In this document: positions 4,789 to 7,356 of the stretch, piece by piece
How the letters are laid out: each line of letters begins with the position of its first letter
Numbering within the stretch: position 1 is the stretch's first letter
Source of the DNA: Thermotogaceae bacterium
GTDB lineage: Bacteria; Thermotogota; Thermotogae; Thermotogales; Thermotogaceae
NCBI GenBank assembly: GCA_021161105.1
Contig: JAGHBG010000228.1
Span: forward strand, 1 to 7,356
Length of the DNA stretch: 7,356 nt
Reading direction: 5' to 3'
Program-made: the position numbers and the translations under genes
Notes under the pieces: model-generated
Database searches by the model: none
What the model saw: only the letters and a program-made list of their open reading frames with translations
What the model was told of the DNA's origin: nothing

Positions 4789-5216
4789 AACCCGCAACAC
4801 GCAGAAGCAGAATGAGAGAAGCGGTATTTAAAGCGATCTTTCAGATGGACTTTAGCGGGAATGATCCGGAGAAAGAATTGGATAATTTCTTTGAAAAGTG
4901 GTTTGATGAGAAGTTAAAAGAAGATGCAAGGAGGTATGTAAGGGGTATAAAAGAGAACCTTAAAGGAATTGACAGAATAATATCATCAAAACTTGAAAAA
5001 TGGACGATAAATAGACTCTCAGCTGTTGACAGGAACGTTTTGAGGCTCGGAACCTATGAGCTTTTAAATGAAATGGATATACCTATAGAAGTTACTCTGG
5101 ATGAGATGATAGAACTTGCAAAGAAGTATGGAACGGAAAACAGCGGGAAATTTGTCAATGGTGTTCTGGATAAAATAGCAAAAGAATATACACCAGAGGA
5201 AAAAAGAGATTTGTGA
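4785..5216 (+). CDS. nusB: Transcription antitermination factor NusB (probable AUA start)
   Basis: NusB binds boxA RNA together with NusE (ribosomal protein S10) and helps RNA polymerase read through rRNA operons. The 143-residue product is all helical, with the family hallmarks: N-terminal RRSRMREAVFKAIFQ (6-20), ARRYVRGIKEN (48-58), WTINRLSAVDRNVLRLGTYE (73-92), and the C-terminal KKYGTENSGKFVNGVLDKI (113-131). I place the start at ATA 4785: it lies 8 bases after GGAGG, and the following KPATRRSRMR aligns with the usual NusB N-terminus (from memory, E. coli MKPAARRRAR). GTG 4776 would add three residues but overlaps the ribosome binding site; ATG 4812 would remove nine conserved residues and lacks a site. 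A sequencing error of ATG to ATA is possible. It is followed after 14 bases by fhs, probably in one transcript. Confidence 0.95.
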   Translation: MKPATRRSRMREAVFKAIFQMDFSGNDPEKELDNFFEKWFDEKLKEDARRYVRGIKENLKGIDRIISSKLEKWTINRLSAVDRNVLRLGTYELLNEMDIPIEVTLDEMIELAKKYGTENSGKFVNGVLDKIAKEYTPEEKRDL

Positions 5217-5230
5217 GGAGGTGTTTTTGA

Positions 5231-6910
5231 ATGGCATTCCCAAGCGACATTGAAATAGCAAGGCAGGCAAAGCTTAAGGAAATTGCGGAGATTGCGGATA
5301 GTCTTGGAATACCAAAAGATAGCCTCAAACCCTATGGCTGGCACATGGCGAAGGTAGACCATAATCTTCTTAACAAGCTTAAGGATAAGGAAGATGGGAA
5401 GTTAGTTTTGGTTACTGCTATTACACCAACCCCTGCAGGAGAAGGAAAAACTACAACAAGTATTGGACTTTCTATGGCTCTCAACAAACTTGGCAAAAAG
5501 TCAATAGTTGCACTCAGGGAACCTTCTCTTGGGCCAGTTATGGGGGTTAAAGGTGGAGCGGCAGGTGGAGGATATTCACAGGTGCTTCCTATGGAGGAGA
5601 TAAATCTTCACTTCACAGGTGATATTCACGCTGTAGCAGCAGCTCATAACCTTCTCTCTGCCATGATAGATGCCCATATAAAATTTGGTAATAAGCTTAA
5701 CATAGACCCAACAAGGGTATTCTGGAAAAGGACTGTTGACATGAATGATAGGGCTTTAAGACAGATTGTAATCGGGCTTGGCGGACGAGGAAACGGTGAA
5801 CCAAGGGAAGATGGCTTCATCATAACGGCAGCTTCTGAGGTTATGGCAATTCTTTGTCTTGCAAGCGGAATTAAGGACCTTAAAGAAAGACTTTCAAGCA
5901 TTGTGATCGCAAGAAAGAGAAATGGAGAGCTTGTAAGAGCTGGAGACTTAAAGGCTCAGAATGCAATGGCACTTCTTCTTAAAGATGCTATAAATCCAAA
6001 TCTTGTTCAGACCATAGAAAACACACCGGCATTTGTCCATGGCGGCCCGTTTGCCAACATAGCACACGGAACCAACTCTATAATCGCAACAAAGCTTGCT
6101 CTCAAACTTGCTCCTTACGTTGTCACAGAGGCAGGCTTCGGAGCAGACCTTGGTGCTGAGAAGTTCCTTGACTTTGTCTCTCCAACAGCAGGATTTAAGC
6201 CATCAGCTGTTGTCTTAGTTGCAACGATAAGGGCACTTAAATACCATGGTGGCCAGAAGCTTGAGGACGCAAAAGCCGGTGTTGAAGATCTGCAAGCCCT
6301 TGAGAAAGGAATAGAAAACCTTAAAGTCCATATAGAGAATCTCCTCAAGTTCAAAATCCCAGTTGTTGTTGCCCTCAACAGGTTCCTCACAGATACAGAC
6401 AGAGAAATAGAATTTGTCATGAACTTCGTTGAAAAGATGGGTGTAAAGATTGCTCTCAACGAAGCTTTTGCAAAAGGTGGGGAAGGCGCAGAAGAGCTGG
6501 CAAAGAAAGTTCTTGAAGAGCTTGAAAAAGGAGCAGTGTACGAGCCAATCTACAGATGGGACATGCCGATTGAAGAAAAAATAGAGATACTTGCAAAAGA
6601 AATCTACAGGGCTGGTAAAGTTGAGTATACATCCGCAGCAAAAAGTAAACTTAAATTTCTCAAAAAATACGGTTTTGACAAGCTTCCACTCATCATGGCA
6701 AAAACGCAGGCTTCACTAACCGATGATCCGAAAAAATTAGGAGCCCCGCAGGGCTACACCTTCACCATAAGAGACTTTGAAATATCCGCAGGTGCGGGAT
6801 TTGTTGTTGCTCTTGCTGGTGATATTCTCAGAATGCCTGGCCTTCCGAAAGTTCCAAATGCAACCAAGCTTGACATCCTTGAGGATGGAACAATAATTGG
6901 GCTGTCCTGA
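5231..6910 (+). CDS. fhs: Formate-tetrahydrofolate ligase (10-formyl-THF synthetase)
   Basis: The enzyme makes 10-formyltetrahydrofolate from formate, tetrahydrofolate and ATP, feeding purine and formyl-Met-tRNA synthesis in the cytoplasm. The 559-residue product has the usual length of the monofunctional bacterial enzyme. Visible motifs are the P-loop TPTPAGEGKTTT (65-76), EPSLGP (97-102), the first family signature VKGGAAGGGYSQV (106-118), GDIHAVAAAHN (130-140), and the second signature VATIRALKYHGG (330-341). It appears intact. ATG 5231 is preceded by GGAGG (5217-5221) that begins directly after the nusB stop, so the two are likely translated from one message. It is the last gene before a strong terminator. 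No folD or other one-carbon gene follows in the window. Confidence 0.98.
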   Translation: MAFPSDIEIARQAKLKEIAEIADSLGIPKDSLKPYGWHMAKVDHNLLNKLKDKEDGKLVLVTAITPTPAGEGKTTTSIGLSMALNKLGKKSIVALREPSLGPVMGVKGGAAGGGYSQVLPMEEINLHFTGDIHAVAAAHNLLSAMIDAHIKFGNKLNIDPTRVFWKRTVDMNDRALRQIVIGLGGRGNGEPREDGFIITAASEVMAILCLASGIKDLKERLSSIVIARKRNGELVRAGDLKAQNAMALLLKDAINPNLVQTIENTPAFVHGGPFANIAHGTNSIIATKLALKLAPYVVTEAGFGADLGAEKFLDFVSPTAGFKPSAVVLVATIRALKYHGGQKLEDAKAGVEDLQALEKGIENLKVHIENLLKFKIPVVVALNRFLTDTDREIEFVMNFVEKMGVKIALNEAFAKGGEGAEELAKKVLEELEKGAVYEPIYRWDMPIEEKIEILAKEIYRAGKVEYTSAAKSKLKFLKKYGFDKLPLIMAKTQASLTDDPKKLGAPQGYTFTIRDFEISAGAGFVVALAGDILRMPGLPKVPNATKLDILEDGTIIGLS

Positions 6911-6937
6911 TTTGTCTGTGTGACAGAAATGAAACAT

Positions 6938-6960
6938 CCCCCGCCGCTGGCGGGGGTTTT
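6938..6960 (+). terminator. Rho-independent terminator after fhs
   Basis: CCCCCGCC (6938-6945) pairs with GGCGGGGG (6949-6956) around a 3-base loop, followed by TTTT and a further T-rich stretch. It ends the corC-cdd-nusB-fhs run, 27 bases after the fhs stop. Confidence 0.93.
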
Positions 6961-6975
6961 GTGTTTGTATTTTTT

Positions 6976-7005
6976 TTGATGTTGATGGAGTGTTAGTGGT
7001 AAAAT
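6976..7005 (+). promoter_or_regulatory. Probable promoter of the lipoprotein gene
   Basis: TTGATG (6976-6981) and TAAAAT (7000-7005) are 18 bases apart, and the -10 is preceded by TGG, giving an extended -10 pattern. The leader to GTG 7039 would be about 27 bases. The preceding terminator separates it from fhs, so the lipoprotein gene needs its own promoter. Confidence 0.6.
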
Positions 7006-7038
7006 TTCAGTGATGACTCTATGAAGGGAGGGGTAAGG

Positions 7039-7356
7039 GTGAGAAAATATGGTTATATCCTGTTTTTTGGGGTGATTTTGTTAGTGTTTTTTATAAGTTC
7101 ATGTCAGATGCTAACAGGGCAACCACCTATAGTAGATATAGTTTCACCAGAAGATGGAGCTACGAATGTTAGTTTAAAACCGGAGCTCATATGGGAGATG
7201 AGCGACCCAGATGAAGATACTTTGAGTGTAAAAGTATACTTATCATCTGATAAGGCAGAGGTTGAAAACGAGAGTGCTACACCGATTTTTGAAGGTGAAG
7301 ATGCTACTTCATGCACTGTAGAAGATCTACTGGAATACGATACAACATATTATTGG
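7039..7356 (+). CDS. Lipoprotein with fibronectin-III-like domain (3' end outside window)
   Basis: The gene runs off the window end after 106 codons. The start is GTG 7039, seven bases after GGAGG (7027-7031); an in-frame ATG at 7021 lies before that site and is unlikely. The N-terminus is a lipoprotein signal: RKYG, a hydrophobic core (YILFFGVILLVFF), then the lipobox ISSC with the lipid-bearing cysteine at residue 22, so the product should be anchored to a membrane after signal peptidase II cleavage. From about residue 31 the sequence IVDIVSPEDGATNVSLKPEL, IWEMSDPDEDTLSVKVYL and EYDTTYYW has the layout of a fibronectin-III/Ig-like extracellular domain, with the usual WxxSDPDxDxL and YxTTYYW motifs. 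What lies after this domain, and so the function, cannot be told. Confidence 0.85.
   Translation, partial: MRKYGYILFFGVILLVFFISSCQMLTGQPPIVDIVSPEDGATNVSLKPELIWEMSDPDEDTLSVKVYLSSDKAEVENESATPIFEGEDATSCTVEDLLEYDTTYYW

Noticed and set aside
5217..5230. Tetrahydrofolate riboswitch before fhs
   Set aside because: Only 14 bases separate nusB and fhs, filled by the ribosome binding site.
6115..6459. Minus-strand open frames within fhs
   Set aside because: They are antisense to a fully conserved enzyme gene and show no recognisable domain.
6915..6927. Small hairpin TCTGT / ACAGA after fhs
   Set aside because: A five-base-pair stem without a T tract; the strong hairpin at 6938-6956 explains termination.

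Overview
The window reads as chromosomal DNA of a bacterium of the Thermotogota, possibly outside Thermotoga proper. The grounds are the NusB sequence, whose C-terminal half is, from memory, very close to Thermotoga NusB; strong GGAGGTGA-type ribosome binding sites; short intergenic gaps; moderately AT-rich coding sequence by eye; and an exported porin-like protein. No database search was possible, so the genus is open. No tRNA, rRNA, CRISPR array, transposase or phage structural gene was seen, and no stretch over 300 bases lacks a gene.

Layout. (1) 1-1943, plus strand: the 3' end of a gene for an OB-fold protein, a hairpin terminator, then a 514-residue exported protein with a beta-strand-rich, barrel-like N-terminal region, a Gln/Pro linker and two C-terminal OB-fold-like domains. 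The two genes end in related sequence and look like paralogues. (2) 1944-1972: a terminator shared by converging genes. (3) 1971-2912, minus strand: four overlapping or closely packed small genes, in transcription order a DUF1659-like protein, a DUF2922 protein, an unrecognised small helical protein, and a protein resembling sigma-70 region 2 alone. The function of this cassette is not established and it is the best candidate here for an undescribed system. (4) 2913-3051: a divergent control region with a perfect 9+4+9 inverted repeat between the putative -35 and -10 of the minus operon. (5) 3052-6960, plus strand: a CNNM/CorC-type membrane protein, cytidine deaminase (cdd), NusB and formate-tetrahydrofolate ligase (fhs), closed by a strong terminator. 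(6) 6976-7356: a promoter and the start of a lipoprotein with a fibronectin-III-like domain, cut by the window end.

How the parts fit. The corC-cdd-nusB-fhs run is housekeeping: divalent-cation homeostasis, pyrimidine salvage, transcription antitermination and one-carbon metabolism. corC and cdd overlap, and nusB and fhs lie 14 bases apart; a separate extended -10 promoter appears to precede nusB. nusB itself seems to start at a rare AUA codon next to a boxA-like sequence, which raises the possibility of autoregulation. The minus-strand cassette is transcribed away from this run under its own probable operator.
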